Source: Bacteroidota bacterium (GTDB lineage Bacteria; Bacteroidota; Bacteroidia; Chitinophagales; Saprospiraceae). From it: DNA of 64,000 nt. The DNA lies in the NCBI GenBank assembly GCA_030147525.1, contig JASBVF010000032.1, positions 165,547 to 229,546 of the forward strand, given 5' to 3'. The translations under genes were made by a program, and so were the position numbers. Positions 1 to 9,540 of the stretch are shown in pieces; the first letter of the stretch is position 1; each line of letters begins with the position of its first letter. The notes beneath the pieces are model-generated. The model was not told where the DNA came from and made no database searches. It saw only the letters and a program-made list of their open reading frames with translations.

Positions 1-1209
1 TTCAAAAAAGTTGATCATGTTCAACACGGCAATGAATGCACAGCTTCCATGGTCAGCAGTTGAGCTGACGTTCACTGCCAGCACGTCGGCGGCGCCGTTC
101 GCCTGCATAGCCGATTCGGCCACGATGCTGTTTTCAAAAGGCACTTGCTCGTCAGCCATGCAATAGAAAAGCCGGGTCGGAGCAGTTGGAGCCCAGTCGT
201 AGGTATTATTTTCGATCATCCGGAGGTTGGCTGGATGGTTGGGGTCGTTCGTCACCTCCTGCACGTACTCTTCCCTCAGCAAATTGAGCGGCACGACCAC
301 CCCGTCGTTGGCAATCAGCAGATTGGTCAACTCGTCGTTCACTTCTCCGAGCGATATTTCTTCATTATAAAATTGCTGGACCAAATCCTGGTATTCCGGC
401 TTGAAAGCCTCATCGATGCTCATGTAAATATTGCCGTACACATACTGGTAAGAAACGAACGTATTGATGAGGTAGCCCGGCCGGGAGTATTCAGCCCCCG
501 AAAGAATCAGGTCACGCATGACCTCGCCGATGCTGTAAGGTCCGGACATCGGCGCCGAGGCCGTCACTGTGAATTCATCTGCCAGATCGACTTCCATCAT
601 ACGATGCAATGCCATAGCTGCATGCCCTCCCTGCGAATAGCCGGTGATAAAAACCTGCTCGTGAAATTCGATATTTTTTTGTGCTGCAAGTTCCTTTGCC
701 GCCCGCAGTAAATCAACCGCCACCCATGCCTGCGAAGCTGCATGTACGTATGGATGCACGCCTTCTGAAACGCCGAGCCCCAGGTAGTCGGGTGCAAATG
801 CGACGTATCCTTTCCCGCAAAGCGCCACAGGTATGATGGCATCGAAGCTGAGGTTGGAAGGCACTTCGTCGTCATTGCTGGATGTGCCATGCTGATAACA
901 GGCCATCGGGTACCGTTTTGTCAGATCGTCGGGCAGGCAAACCAGGCCGGAGGCAATGGTCGGGTTGCCGTCGATATCCATAGTTTGGTAAGTCACCCTG
1001 TAACGATCGGCACCGTTGTGAAACACCTGAAAAAACTGTTGTTCCAGGCTGATTTTAGAGACTTTCCCCAGAAACTCAAAGCTGATCAGGGTTTGCGCAA
1101 AAAGGGTTTGCGACAGCAGAAAAGCAAGCGATAAAAATGTAAAAATTTTTTTCACACGTTTTGATTTTGATGCTTTGACCCTCTTCGGAGCAGAATGAGT
1201 TGACATCAT
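1..1209 (-). CDS. Secreted alpha/beta-hydrolase (lipase-like), 3' end outside window
   Basis: The reading frame is open from ATG at 1209 (or the adjacent ATG at 1206) through the left edge, so the C-terminus is missing. The N-terminus has a basic stretch, then a hydrophobic segment ending FAQ, a Bacteroidota-style signal peptide; a GTG just before this segment is an alternative start. The nucleophile-elbow motif GYSQGG (near 625-645, complement) is the classic Ser nucleophile of lipases and esterases. A YQHGTSS motif upstream fits the oxyanion-hole strand, and a later stretch reading LFYCMADEQVPFENS fits the catalytic Asp strand. An SSTADHGSC segment close to the edge probably holds the catalytic His. 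Family: secreted serine hydrolase like secretory lipases. The substrate cannot be told from sequence. No operon partner is visible; the next gene diverges at 1449. Confidence 0.8.
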   Translation of the reverse strand, partial: MMSTHSAPKRVKASKSKRVKKIFTFLSLAFLLSQTLFAQTLISFEFLGKVSKISLEQQFFQVFHNGADRYRVTYQTMDIDGNPTIASGLVCLPDDLTKRYPMACYQHGTSSNDDEVPSNLSFDAIIPVALCGKGYVAFAPDYLGLGVSEGVHPYVHAASQAWVAVDLLRAAKELAAQKNIEFHEQVFITGYSQGGHAAMALHRMMEVDLADEFTVTASAPMSGPYSIGEVMRDLILSGAEYSRPGYLINTFVSYQYVYGNIYMSIDEAFKPEYQDLVQQFYNEEISLGEVNDELTNLLIANDGVVVPLNLLREEYVQEVTNDPNHPANLRMIENNTYDWAPTAPTRLFYCMADEQVPFENSIVAESAMQANGAADVLAVNVSSTADHGSCAFIAVLNMINFFE

Positions 1210-1448
1210 TTGTTCCGGTCTATCCCGTCGCTGAAACAAATGGCAAAACTTACTCCTCCCCGAAAGGGTTATGCGGATTTTGATGAATAATTATACAGAA
1301 AGCCGGATTCCTGAGGCCCTTGCAATGATAAAAATAAATCGGGCTTGGAAATAACGGCTGAAAGACAAATCTTCGCCGCCTGCCCTGTACTTCCTGTTTT
1401 TGGAAGCCACGGCACGCCAAATTTCAAGTCTGACTAAATATTATTTTC

Positions 1449-2507
1449 ATGCTCAACCCTTTAAAATTTGCCGCTTCAGCCTGCAGCCTTCTCCTGGTCT
1501 TACTCCTGAGCGCCGGGGCCTGCAAGTTTCCCTTAAAAACAGCGAAAGTCTCAACGGACAAGCTCCTGATTGGTTTTTACAATGTTGAAAATCTCTTCGA
1601 TACTGAGGACGACCCTGCGATCAACGACGATGAATTTACCCCCGGCAGCAAAAAGGAATGGACCCCGGAACGTTACCAAATCAAGCTCGACCACCTTGCA
1701 AGGGTCGTGGACGGAATGGGCTACCCTGTCCTGCTGGGACTTGCCGAAGTGGAAAATGCCGTCGTGCTGAAAGATTTTTGTGAAAAAACAAGCCTCGCCG
1801 CACACGGCTACAACTTCGTTCATTATGACTCACCGGACGAACGAGGCATCGATGTAGCGCTTTTGTTTCAAAAAAAATATTTCACCGTCCTGCATTCCGA
1901 GCCGCTCCGCATAGACTTCCCTGCGGAAGTGGCTAAAGGCGACCCAGACCCGGCCACCCGTGATATCTTGTTCGTGGAAGGTACTTTGCCTGACGGCGAC
2001 ACCCTGCGTGTATTGGTGGTGCATGCACCCTCCCGCAGCGGCGGGCAAAAAGAAACCGAACCGGAGCGGATCTTCGTCGCTGAAAAACTGCGCAGCAAAT
2101 CGGACGAAATTTTTGCCAAAAACCCCGACGCCAACATCGTGCTCATGGGCGATTTCAATGACGAAACCACCGACCCCAGCATCGCTGAAACGCTGGGAGC
2201 CCTGCCGGTCAACGGCCCTGCATCTCCCGGCCAACTTTACAATTGTTTTTCAAAACTCGACGCTGATGGGCTCGGCACTTACAACTACCGTGGCAACTGG
2301 AATATGCTCGACCAAATAATTCTCTCCTCCAATCTCATCGATCGTAAAAAGGGTTTGCGCTTCCGGGAAGCGTCCATTTTCAGGCAGGATTACATGATGT
2401 ATGAAGATAGAAAATATGGCGCTACTCCCAGCCGGACGTACGGTGGCAACCACTACTTCGGCGGGTACAGCGATCACCTGCCGGTGATGGTGAGCCTGGG
2501 CAGGTAG
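1449..2507 (+). CDS. Endonuclease/exonuclease/phosphatase family lipoprotein
   Basis: A 352-residue protein. The N-terminus is a hydrophobic signal with a probable lipobox (LSAGAC, Cys25), so it is likely exported and lipidated. The body has the motifs of the DNase I-like EEP superfamily: NVENLFD at residues 45-51, metal-binding Glu in LAEVEN near 99-103, VVHAPSR in the middle, GDFND (catalytic Asp/Asn) and the C-terminal SDHLPV (catalytic His at 343). It probably hydrolyses phosphodiester bonds in extracellular nucleic acid or another phosphoester. The choice among nuclease, phosphodiesterase and sphingomyelinase-type activity cannot be made here. It is monocistronic: divergent from the hydrolase on its left and convergent with tamB on its right. 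Confidence 0.85.
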   Translation: MLNPLKFAASACSLLLVLLLSAGACKFPLKTAKVSTDKLLIGFYNVENLFDTEDDPAINDDEFTPGSKKEWTPERYQIKLDHLARVVDGMGYPVLLGLAEVENAVVLKDFCEKTSLAAHGYNFVHYDSPDERGIDVALLFQKKYFTVLHSEPLRIDFPAEVAKGDPDPATRDILFVEGTLPDGDTLRVLVVHAPSRSGGQKETEPERIFVAEKLRSKSDEIFAKNPDANIVLMGDFNDETTDPSIAETLGALPVNGPASPGQLYNCFSKLDADGLGTYNYRGNWNMLDQIILSSNLIDRKKGLRFREASIFRQDYMMYEDRKYGATPSRTYGGNHYFGGYSDHLPVMVSLGR

Positions 2508-2512
2508 TTGAA

Positions 2513-2557
2513 TTGAGATGGTTGGATGGTTGAGATGGTTGAGGTCTCAACCATCTC
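2513..2557. terminator. Bidirectional hairpin built from tandem words
   Basis: Three imperfect direct copies of TTGAGATGG/TTGGATGG run from 2513 to 2543. The last forms a 12-bp perfect inverted repeat, GAGATGGTTGAG (2532-2543) against CTCAACCATCTC (2546-2557), with a 2-nt spacer. It lies between the convergent endonuclease-family gene and tamB and could terminate either transcript. It belongs to the word-array family described in the findings. Confidence 0.6.
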
Positions 2558-2596
2558 TGTTACGGGTTATCCGTAAAATGATCACTTGCCAGTGGC

Positions 2597-5500
2597 TTAC
2601 TTCTTTTTCTTTTTCCTGAAATTGACCAGTTCGTGAATCGAGTCAAATTCTTTCCTGAAACTCAGTCCGGCGCCGGTCCTGATGCGCCGGCCGCCGGCGA
2701 AGTCCGGCTCGGTGCTGTTGTAAACCTTGATTTTCAGACGGCGGTCTTTGGAGATGACGTACTCGATTTGCACCTCATGGGTGAGGAAGGCACTGTTGGT
2801 GGTATAAATCTGACTGCTGCCGCTCAGGTCGAAGTCGAGGCCGCCTTTGATGGAAATCCGGTCGTTCACGATCACCTTCAGGCGTCCCTGCAACTCGTTC
2901 GTGATGTACCCGGCAGTCGGGTCAGTAGGATCAGCGGTAGTTCCTGCTGAAAAGCGGTTGTAGGAAATGTCGAGATCGATACCCTGGATCAGGTTACTTC
3001 CGGTGAAAAACTCCGACACAAACTCCGTCAGGTAAATGGAAAGCTGATTGGACAGCATCTCGCTAAGCGTATTGATCCCCACATCCCCGGCCTGAATGGT
3101 ATAACCCGAAGGAAGGAACTGCCCAAGGATGAGCAGGCCGAACACCTGGCGGTTCAACTCGTTGGGGTCCTGGCGGATGGTGCGCATTTTACTTTCAGCA
3201 TAATTGCGCAGCTCGCTGTCAAGGTTTGGAAACCCGATGTCGAAGGCAATATCAGGCTGGAGCAACTGGCCGGTCAGTTGCATTTTCAGATCTACGTTGG
3301 TGCCGCTGCGGGCGAGGTCCTGCGCACCTTGCGAAGCTGCCGCCATGTATTCCTGGATAAAACTGTACACGGACGTGCTCAGCCCCTCGTACACCGCTTT
3401 TATGTTGATGGTAGCGTCATAGGGGTCGCCGTTCCAGGTAATGGTACCGCCCGGCTCGACAATGAAGGGCTTGTTTAACCCCAGATTCATGAGGGTAAAA
3501 AGGTAATTCCCGGTCACCACGTTAAACTGCCCGTACATATCAAAACGTCCCTCACGGGTCATGATCACCTTGAGCTGGCTGTTGCCCGTGCCTTGCAGCA
3601 CATCCCCCCAGGCCTTGTCGAAGATGACTTCCATTTTGGCGGCAGGCGTGATTTCAAGATCGTACTCCATGTTGAGTCCACGCAGGTCGAGTGGATTTTT
3701 CGGGTCTCCATTGGCTGTTTTGTCGGCAGTGGGTTCCGGGAAAGTGATGAATCGCACCTGCCTGTTGGTTGTGGTGCCGGTCATGGGAAGGAACATGTGC
3801 GTGCCGGCCATCGTCCTGCCATTGACGTAGAGGCTGGGTTGCTGGAAGTTGCCGGTGAAACGCACGTAGCCGGAGCCAATAGCCGTACCGTAAAATACGG
3901 GGTTGTCCTTTTCCCTGGTTTCCAGCCCGAGGAAAGCCTTTCCCGGTTCGGTTGAAATGCGCAGATCCAGCCCGAAATCCTTCAGGTGATCATGGGTGAT
4001 GCCGCCTTCGATGTAGGCCCGGTTGCCAAACCGGTCGTAAACATAGCTGCCGGTTCCGTCAAAAATATTGCTGGTCACCCTCACTTTGCCGTCAGGCACC
4101 CGGTAGTTGACCTGGAGCGGTTTTATCTTAAAAGAGGCATTGTTCACGAACGCTTCCCCGTCCAGTTCAGGCATATCGGGCTTGCCGTAAAAACGGATAT
4201 TTGTGGCACTGACGGAGCCTTTCACATTCTCGATATCGGCTACGAAATACTGCACAATCCGAACCGGATAATTGGAAATACTGACGTCAAAGTCGAAGTA
4301 AAGCGGATCATCTTTTACCCACTTTCTTGACGATTCCCGTTCCAGCCCCGGCGGGTTAAAATAGCCGTCTACGGTCAGTTCCATCGAGTCATTTTCGATC
4401 GCAAGGAAGCCGGTCACCGTTTCCTTGATGCTCGGAGCGCTGGCATCGAGGCGAAGTACGCCGTAGTTGTCGCCGTTGATAGTGAGGTCATTGATTCGCA
4501 ATAGCGCAGACAAACCCTGGAAATTGAATACGTCTTTCACCCTGGCGTAAACATCAGCGATGCCACTGATGCGGTGTTTTTCATTGTTTTTGATGAAATC
4601 CAGCGAATCGACCGGGTAGTTTTTCAGCTGTACTTCAAGCCCTTCGTCACGAACGCTCTTCAGAATGATGCGCTGATCTTTGTTGGATAAAACGAAATTC
4701 TGCGTCTCCACTTTGCCGTCGCCGATCCGAAGGTGATTGGAGGTATTGATCTCCCAGGTCTGATTCAGGATGACGAGATCCGATGGTTTGAAACTGATGC
4801 CCCAGGAGCTGTCCGGCTCGATGGTCAGCATGCCGTTGATGTTGACGTTGTCGAGTATCTTATAAAAGTTGGATGAAATGACGAGGAATTCCAGCGTATC
4901 CTCATAAATCGTCCCGATGAGCGAAACAGGCGACAGCTTCTGCGTTTCACTGAATTTCGTCTCAACGACCCCGACCTGCAGACTGCCCTGCGAGCCTTTC
5001 AGTTTTGACCTGAAGTACACATCATTGAACTCAATATTCTGGTACTTCCAGAAGGGCACTTCCACCTCGAGGTATAACTGATTGGCGTAGCCGTCGTAGT
5101 TGCCCGTGATTTTGGATTCATCGAAGCCGTCCAGTTTTTCTTCAAAAAACCGGAAAAGGTTTTGCAGCTGAAAAAACTCCACCGAAAACTCAAAGCGGGC
5201 CGTATCCGGCAGCAGTTCTTTGCTTTTCAGGCCGATCCGGTTGGAAAATGCGGGGTAATTCGCCGTAACGAACTGCGTAATGCGAGCCGGGATTTTTTCA
5301 ATATCAAAATCACCCTGAATATCGATGTTGCCCAGGGTTGATTGCACCGAGAAGTTCTTTTTACTCTCGGTGGGAAGCAGCGTCGAGGTAACTACGGCCG
5401 AGTCGACCCGAAGCGTATCCGCTCCGTTTTTAACCACCTCAAAATCAAACACTTTTGCCTCGCCGATGATATCCGAAAGGCGCTTGCCTTTCAGGTGCAT

Positions 5501-7492
5501 GTCGACCTGGCCGAAAAACTGCAAGTCTTTGGAAGAAATATTCAGCGGCTTGAGCGCCAGGCGACGGATGTCGGCTTTGAAATCGAAGGCCGGCAATGAG
5601 TCCGTCAGGTTGATCTCCCCGCCGAAAGCCAGATTGATATTGGGATCTTCGATGTTCAGGTCTCCGTCGAAAAGGTTCTTTTTCAGCTGGCCGTTGAGGG
5701 TCACGTTGGCGTATTTATAGCCTTTGAAAACGAGGCTGTCGATGTTGCCTTCAAGTTTTGCATTGGCGCTGTTCAGCGTCAGCCCCCGGCCTTCGGTGAC
5801 ATGGGTGTTGAGGGTTACTTTTCCAAAATCATCGTTGGCCGACCATGCGCCGAGGTCAAAGTTTTTCAGATAAAGATCACCGGAATAGCGGGCTTTTTCC
5901 TTCCCTTCCCGGAGTTTGAGATTCATGAACATTTCAGCCTGCCCGATGTCGGTTTTCAGGCGACCATCCGCCACGAAATCGACGAAGAAGCCGTCAAATT
6001 TTCCACTGAAATCAATCCGTCCCAGCCGGTCAAAGTTCTCCGGCGGCCTGAATTGAGGGATGAGTTTCCGGAGGGTTTTCACATCCGTCAGCAAGCGGTC
6101 GAGTTTTAGTGAAATGAATTGTTCGTCCTTCACCGCCAGGTTGAACGTGCTGAATTTCCCTTCGATGAGTACGCCCTGCGCCAGGTTCAGTTTCAGGTTT
6201 TTACCATCCAAACGGTTAACCGGCCCCTCCACAAGCCCCTGAATTTCAAGTACTTCCTCCCTGTTTTCCCGAAAAAAAGTATTTTCTTCCAGCACCGGGG
6301 CAAACTTCATGATGTCCTTTAGCGCCACGTAGGCATTGTTGAAATGCCCCTTCATTTTTACATCATTTTCAAAATTTTCCCAGGCGTGGTAGGTATCGTA
6401 TTCAAAAATGAGCGTATCGCCGAGACGGGTGAACGGCGTTTTCAATTCCATCCCATACAGTTCGAGGCCCCGGCAGGAAAGTTTGGCCTCGTTCGCCGAG
6501 AGGTTTTCAAGTAAAAAACCGGTACTGTCACGCATGGATATTTTCTCGACCGAACCCTCAAATTCCAGGTCTGTGTAGGCGAAATTGTTGATGTGGATTT
6601 CAACATCCATCACATCCAGGTAATTGTAGTTCAGGATGTCAGGCGGCGTCAGTCGCTGAGGTTCCTTGCGGATATTGTGGAGCGAAATGAATCCTTTGCC
6701 CAGGTCAAACTCTCCGATGGTGATGACCAGAAGATTGGTATCCGCCAGTTCCGGGGGTATTTTTTCGGCGGCGAGCTGGGCCGGGGGTCTTGTCTCCGGC
6801 AATGGTTTTGGCTCCAGCAACCGGATTTTGATATCCGGTTCGTAGATATTTACGAGCGAAAGATCGAGGCGTTTGGCAGCCAGGTCGAAGCGGTCAAAAT
6901 GACCTTCCGCTACTGGAACCAGTACGTCGAACACCTCCCCTTTTACCTCATCCGGCTTCAGGAAGTGGACATTTTCGAGGTAAAAATGGCGAAGGTTCAG
7001 GTTAAACGGGCGGGAAGTTTTTTTCTTCTTCTCCTTTTTGTCACCGGCAAAATAATCGACCAGAAACTGGAAATTGTCGTACTTGTTACCTGCTCTCCTG
7101 CTAATGAGGATATTGGCATCCCTCAACTTCAGGGACTCGATGCGCAGCTGTTTAAAAGGAATCATGAACAGCCCGGAGTGATTGACTTCGAGGTGTCCGG
7201 TGTAAAGCAGCGTGTCGCCGGAGAGGTCTGCCAGGTAAAATTTTTCCAGCTTTATTTTATTGAAAATACCGAGTTGGACCTTGTCGACGGAGACAGTCGT
7301 GTTCCATTCTTCGGAAAGAAATTTTGCCAGCTTTTGTGCCGCTTTGTTTTGCACCCAGGGAATCTGAAAGACCAGTACCGGCGCCACCAGAATGAAGATC
7401 ACTGTTTTCAAAAACCCGTTCAGCCAGAGCGGAAACCGTCGTTTCAGCTTGCGCTCCATCTTCTCCAGGTTATTTTCCAGCGGTTTATTCAT
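2597..7492 (-). CDS. tamB: TamB-like translocation/assembly module protein (DUF490)
   Basis: A very large 1631-residue protein. The N-terminus has one transmembrane anchor (about residues 23-45), followed by the AsmA-like opening typical of TamB (a segment reading LSEEWNTTVSVDKVQL). The long middle is beta-rich with alternating polar and hydrophobic residues, as expected of the TamB beta-taco groove. The last ~450 residues carry the conserved TamB C-terminal domain, including a stretch reading QVFGLLILGQFLP, and the protein ends in a run of Lys. TamB proteins bridge the inner and outer membranes and are linked to outer-membrane protein insertion and lipid transfer; in Bacteroidota they often stand without TamA, as here. 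The start ATG at 7492 is preceded by a -7 box (TACTTTTG on the minus strand) at 7620-7627. Long frames on the opposite strand inside it are shadows. Confidence 0.92.
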   Translation of the reverse strand: MNKPLENNLEKMERKLKRRFPLWLNGFLKTVIFILVAPVLVFQIPWVQNKAAQKLAKFLSEEWNTTVSVDKVQLGIFNKIKLEKFYLADLSGDTLLYTGHLEVNHSGLFMIPFKQLRIESLKLRDANILISRRAGNKYDNFQFLVDYFAGDKKEKKKKTSRPFNLNLRHFYLENVHFLKPDEVKGEVFDVLVPVAEGHFDRFDLAAKRLDLSLVNIYEPDIKIRLLEPKPLPETRPPAQLAAEKIPPELADTNLLVITIGEFDLGKGFISLHNIRKEPQRLTPPDILNYNYLDVMDVEIHINNFAYTDLEFEGSVEKISMRDSTGFLLENLSANEAKLSCRGLELYGMELKTPFTRLGDTLIFEYDTYHAWENFENDVKMKGHFNNAYVALKDIMKFAPVLEENTFFRENREEVLEIQGLVEGPVNRLDGKNLKLNLAQGVLIEGKFSTFNLAVKDEQFISLKLDRLLTDVKTLRKLIPQFRPPENFDRLGRIDFSGKFDGFFVDFVADGRLKTDIGQAEMFMNLKLREGKEKARYSGDLYLKNFDLGAWSANDDFGKVTLNTHVTEGRGLTLNSANAKLEGNIDSLVFKGYKYANVTLNGQLKKNLFDGDLNIEDPNINLAFGGEINLTDSLPAFDFKADIRRLALKPLNISSKDLQFFGQVDMHLKGKRLSDIIGEAKVFDFEVVKNGADTLRVDSAVVTSTLLPTESKKNFSVQSTLGNIDIQGDFDIEKIPARITQFVTANYPAFSNRIGLKSKELLPDTARFEFSVEFFQLQNLFRFFEEKLDGFDESKITGNYDGYANQLYLEVEVPFWKYQNIEFNDVYFRSKLKGSQGSLQVGVVETKFSETQKLSPVSLIGTIYEDTLEFLVISSNFYKILDNVNINGMLTIEPDSSWGISFKPSDLVILNQTWEINTSNHLRIGDGKVETQNFVLSNKDQRIILKSVRDEGLEVQLKNYPVDSLDFIKNNEKHRISGIADVYARVKDVFNFQGLSALLRINDLTINGDNYGVLRLDASAPSIKETVTGFLAIENDSMELTVDGYFNPPGLERESSRKWVKDDPLYFDFDVSISNYPVRIVQYFVADIENVKGSVSATNIRFYGKPDMPELDGEAFVNNASFKIKPLQVNYRVPDGKVRVTSNIFDGTGSYVYDRFGNRAYIEGGITHDHLKDFGLDLRISTEPGKAFLGLETREKDNPVFYGTAIGSGYVRFTGNFQQPSLYVNGRTMAGTHMFLPMTGTTTNRQVRFITFPEPTADKTANGDPKNPLDLRGLNMEYDLEITPAAKMEVIFDKAWGDVLQGTGNSQLKVIMTREGRFDMYGQFNVVTGNYLFTLMNLGLNKPFIVEPGGTITWNGDPYDATINIKAVYEGLSTSVYSFIQEYMAAASQGAQDLARSGTNVDLKMQLTGQLLQPDIAFDIGFPNLDSELRNYAESKMRTIRQDPNELNRQVFGLLILGQFLPSGYTIQAGDVGINTLSEMLSNQLSIYLTEFVSEFFTGSNLIQGIDLDISYNRFSAGTTADPTDPTAGYITNELQGRLKVIVNDRISIKGGLDFDLSGSSQIYTTNSAFLTHEVQIEYVISKDRRLKIKVYNSTEPDFAGGRRIRTGAGLSFRKEFDSIHELVNFRKKKKK

Positions 7493-7521
7493 TCGGACAA
7501 AATCAAGTTATTCGGACTTAT

Positions 7522-7616
7522 AGTTGGTTTTTGGCTATTCGATGTTGGCATTTTGCTATTTGCTTTTAGCCTTAGCCCTGATGGCCGGCAACTAACAGCC
7601 GAAAGCTAACAGCCAA
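7522..7616. repeat. Repetitive intergenic leader of tamB
   Basis: This stretch has short recurring words (GTTGGC, TTTGGCTATT, TTTTGCTATTT) on the left and the partly complementary AGCTAACAGCC words on the right (CTAACAGCC occurs twice, near 7593 and 7607). It can fold on itself and resembles the other word arrays in the window, though with less regular spacing. It lies between the tamB start and its putative -7 box, so it would be in the tamB leader RNA. Confidence 0.35.
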
Positions 7617-7619
7617 CGG

Positions 7620-7627
7620 CAAAAGTA
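7620..7627 (-). promoter_or_regulatory. Putative -7 box for tamB
   Basis: TACTTTTG on the minus strand matches the Bacteroidota -7 consensus TAnnTTTG. No clear TTTG -33 element is visible at the usual spacing, so the call rests on the -7 box and its position upstream of the tamB start. Confidence 0.4.
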
Positions 7628-7781
7628 CACGAAGTAAAACTATTAACAGCGGGTCAATGGTTGGTTTAGCAGGCGGCTTTTAACGAAAATTTATATGAAC
7701 GGCCGCCTTTCACGGATCGTAACGGCAGGTCAGGTGGATTTTAAGCGCAATTGGGTTGCATGACGAATGCTGCGAATGCCT

Positions 7782-8189
7782 TCAAAAATACTCCGCCAGC
7801 CGCCGGGTGAGGAATTCGGGCGCCGGAATGGTTTTGTTCGTCGTCATGTCCACGAACACGAGACGAACGGTGCCGCCATTCACCAGTTTTTTGTTTTCGT
7901 TCAAAATCTCTACGTGAAAAGTGATGTCCTTCTCCGGCATCTGCCGCAGCGTGGTACGAATGGTGAGCATTTCATCATATTTCGCCGGGCGCACGAAACG
8001 CATTTCCAGCGCCGCCACCGGCAGCATGATCTTTTCTACTTCCTCCATCTCCCGGTAAGTAATGCCAAGCGAACGCAGCATCTCCACCCGCCCGATTTCA
8101 TACAAATCGGCGTAGCGACCGTAGTAGAGGTAGCCCATCTGGTCTGTTTCGCCGTAGCGGACCCGTTTTTGATATTCGTGCGTGTACAT
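7782..8189 (-). CDS. Acyl-CoA thioesterase, 4HBT/YbgC family
   Basis: A 135-residue hot-dog-fold protein. The N-terminal motif ETDQMGYLYYGRYADLYE carries the catalytic Asp and the Gly/Tyr pattern of 4-hydroxybenzoyl-CoA thioesterase/YbgC proteins, and the length is normal for the family. It would hydrolyse acyl-CoA thioesters in the cytoplasm; chain length is not predictable. I chose ATG at 8189 (MYTHEY...) over one 63 nt upstream, because the extra residues are encoded by the tandem repeat in this junction and do not look like protein. It lies downstream of the arginine deiminase gene in the same direction, separated by the repeat array. Confidence 0.85.
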   Translation of the reverse strand: MYTHEYQKRVRYGETDQMGYLYYGRYADLYEIGRVEMLRSLGITYREMEEVEKIMLPVAALEMRFVRPAKYDEMLTIRTTLRQMPEKDITFHVEILNENKKLVNGGTVRLVFVDMTTNKTIPAPEFLTRRLAEYF

Positions 8190-8195
8190 AGATAC

Positions 8196-8285
8196 AATGA
8201 GTGAATGATGGAATGATAAAATGAGTGAATGAGCGGAGAGCCGGGGTTTCACTCACTCATTCACTCATTTAACCATTCTCTCATT
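8196..8285. repeat. Tandem 8-nt word array with inverted complement
   Basis: Five consecutive 8-nt units start at 8196: AATGAGTG, AATGATGG, AATGATAA, AATGAGTG, AATGAGCG (to 8235). After an 18-nt spacer come CACTCATT twice (8254-8269), then TAACCATT and CTCTCATT (8270-8285). The 15-nt arms 8219-8233 and 8256-8270 are perfectly complementary. The last unit overlaps the stop codon of the arginine deiminase gene. This is the clearest example of the intergenic word arrays. Confidence 0.75.
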
Positions 8286-9534
8286 CCCTTTCAATAGGGC
8301 AGGTCATACAGTGCGAGCCGCCCCTTGCCCGTGAAAGCTCGTTGGAGGGCAGGTTAATGATGGTGTTTTCCACCTCCTCCGGTTTCACTTTGCCGGACTT
8401 CAGGTCCTTGAGGAGCTGGCGGGCATGCACGATTTTGTACCCTGCTTTTTTAAATGCTTTTTCAGTGTGCGGATTGCGGTCGTAAGTGAAAGCTACACCG
8501 GGTTTGATGGCGACGAGGTTACAGCCGTCTGTCCACTGCTCCCGCTCCTGGTAGGGCGATTCACCCTCACCGCTGAGGATGAACTGCATGTTGGGGTTGA
8601 TTTCATTGACGAAAAAATCCCGGACGGAGTGGTAAAAGACACTGGTACCGTTGGACTTGTGCACCTCCACGTTGGAACTCAGGCCATCCAGTACGATGGG
8701 TTTGAAAGCCACCACGTGGTTGTTGTTGACCTGGGTAAAAATCGTGTCGATGTGCATGTAGGAACGCTCCTGCGGAATGTTGACCTGCACGACGTTTTTC
8801 ACCACTTTTCTTTCAAAAAGTTTGTCACGCAATGCATGGATGGCGTGGGCACTGGTTCGTTCGCTGCGGCCGATCAGCAAGTAATCCTTGTTGATGATCA
8901 TCATATCGCCGCCTTCCAGCGACACCACCTCGCCCCGGCGGGACGGCGGGAATTCCTCCACGTGGTTCATGTTGATGAGGCGACCCTGCTCCTTCAGGTG
9001 CGCAAAGATCGGGTGTGCCCAGAAGATGAAACGGGACAGGTAATTCTCCCGGAAACGGGCTTCTTTGCCCGGCTTGGTGATGATGACGTGGTCATTGACG
9101 GTAACGGCGATGTCACGAGTAAAAATGAAGTTTGGAATCGGGTCGAAGAGGATGTGGTCTTCCGCTTCCAGATAACCGGTGATGAGCGTATCGGCCAGTT
9201 TATCGTCGGGCAGTTTCATCAAAGTTTCCTCGACGGTTTTGGGCAACTCTTCATAATCCACGATCTCGTGAACGACCCATTTTTTCATTTCGGCGTCGTT
9301 GGCGATGGCCTCGCACAGCAACTGCCGGGTTTCCAGTACGTTTTCCTTGCCGAGAAACTCCCGCAAAATGTCCGTGAAAACATCGTGCTCTTCCTGCATC
9401 TGTGGCAGGTGAACGATGTCGTCGAAGAGCAGCTCACTGGCTCTTTTGGGTGAAATTCTGGCAATGCCCTCGTCAGGGCGGTGTACAATGACTCGTTTGA
9501 GTTTTCCGATTTCTGATGATACTTGGACGGGCAT
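8281..9534 (-). CDS. arcA: Arginine deiminase
   Basis: A 417-residue protein of the guanidino-group-modifying superfamily. Motifs in order: the N-terminal GKLKRVIVHRPDEG strand, FTRD near residue 140, EGGD (substrate-binding Asp), a HIDT motif (catalytic His) and the C-terminal GGSHCMTCP with the nucleophile Cys409. Length and motif order fit arginine deiminase, which converts arginine to citrulline and ammonia. No ornithine carbamoyltransferase, carbamate kinase or antiporter gene is nearby, so a full energy-yielding pathway is not encoded here. A role in arginine turnover is inferred. The gene lies between two repeat-bearing junctions. Confidence 0.88.
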   Translation of the reverse strand: MPVQVSSEIGKLKRVIVHRPDEGIARISPKRASELLFDDIVHLPQMQEEHDVFTDILREFLGKENVLETRQLLCEAIANDAEMKKWVVHEIVDYEELPKTVEETLMKLPDDKLADTLITGYLEAEDHILFDPIPNFIFTRDIAVTVNDHVIITKPGKEARFRENYLSRFIFWAHPIFAHLKEQGRLINMNHVEEFPPSRRGEVVSLEGGDMMIINKDYLLIGRSERTSAHAIHALRDKLFERKVVKNVVQVNIPQERSYMHIDTIFTQVNNNHVVAFKPIVLDGLSSNVEVHKSNGTSVFYHSVRDFFVNEINPNMQFILSGEGESPYQEREQWTDGCNLVAIKPGVAFTYDRNPHTEKAFKKAGYKIVHARQLLKDLKSGKVKPEEVENTIINLPSNELSRARGGSHCMTCPIERE

Positions 9535-9540
9535 AAAATT

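Noticed and set aside
145..1134. Plus-strand frames in the first 1.1 kb
   Set aside because: The minus strand carries a convincing secreted hydrolase with signal peptide and GYSQGG motif over the whole stretch; the plus frames are shadows.
6593..7609. A 338-codon plus-strand frame opposite tamB
   Set aside because: It is antisense to the TamB N-terminal half, has no family resemblance and shows the residue bias of a shadow frame.
8425..9453. A 342-codon plus-strand frame opposite arcA
   Set aside because: It mirrors the arginine deiminase gene and lacks any recognisable motif.
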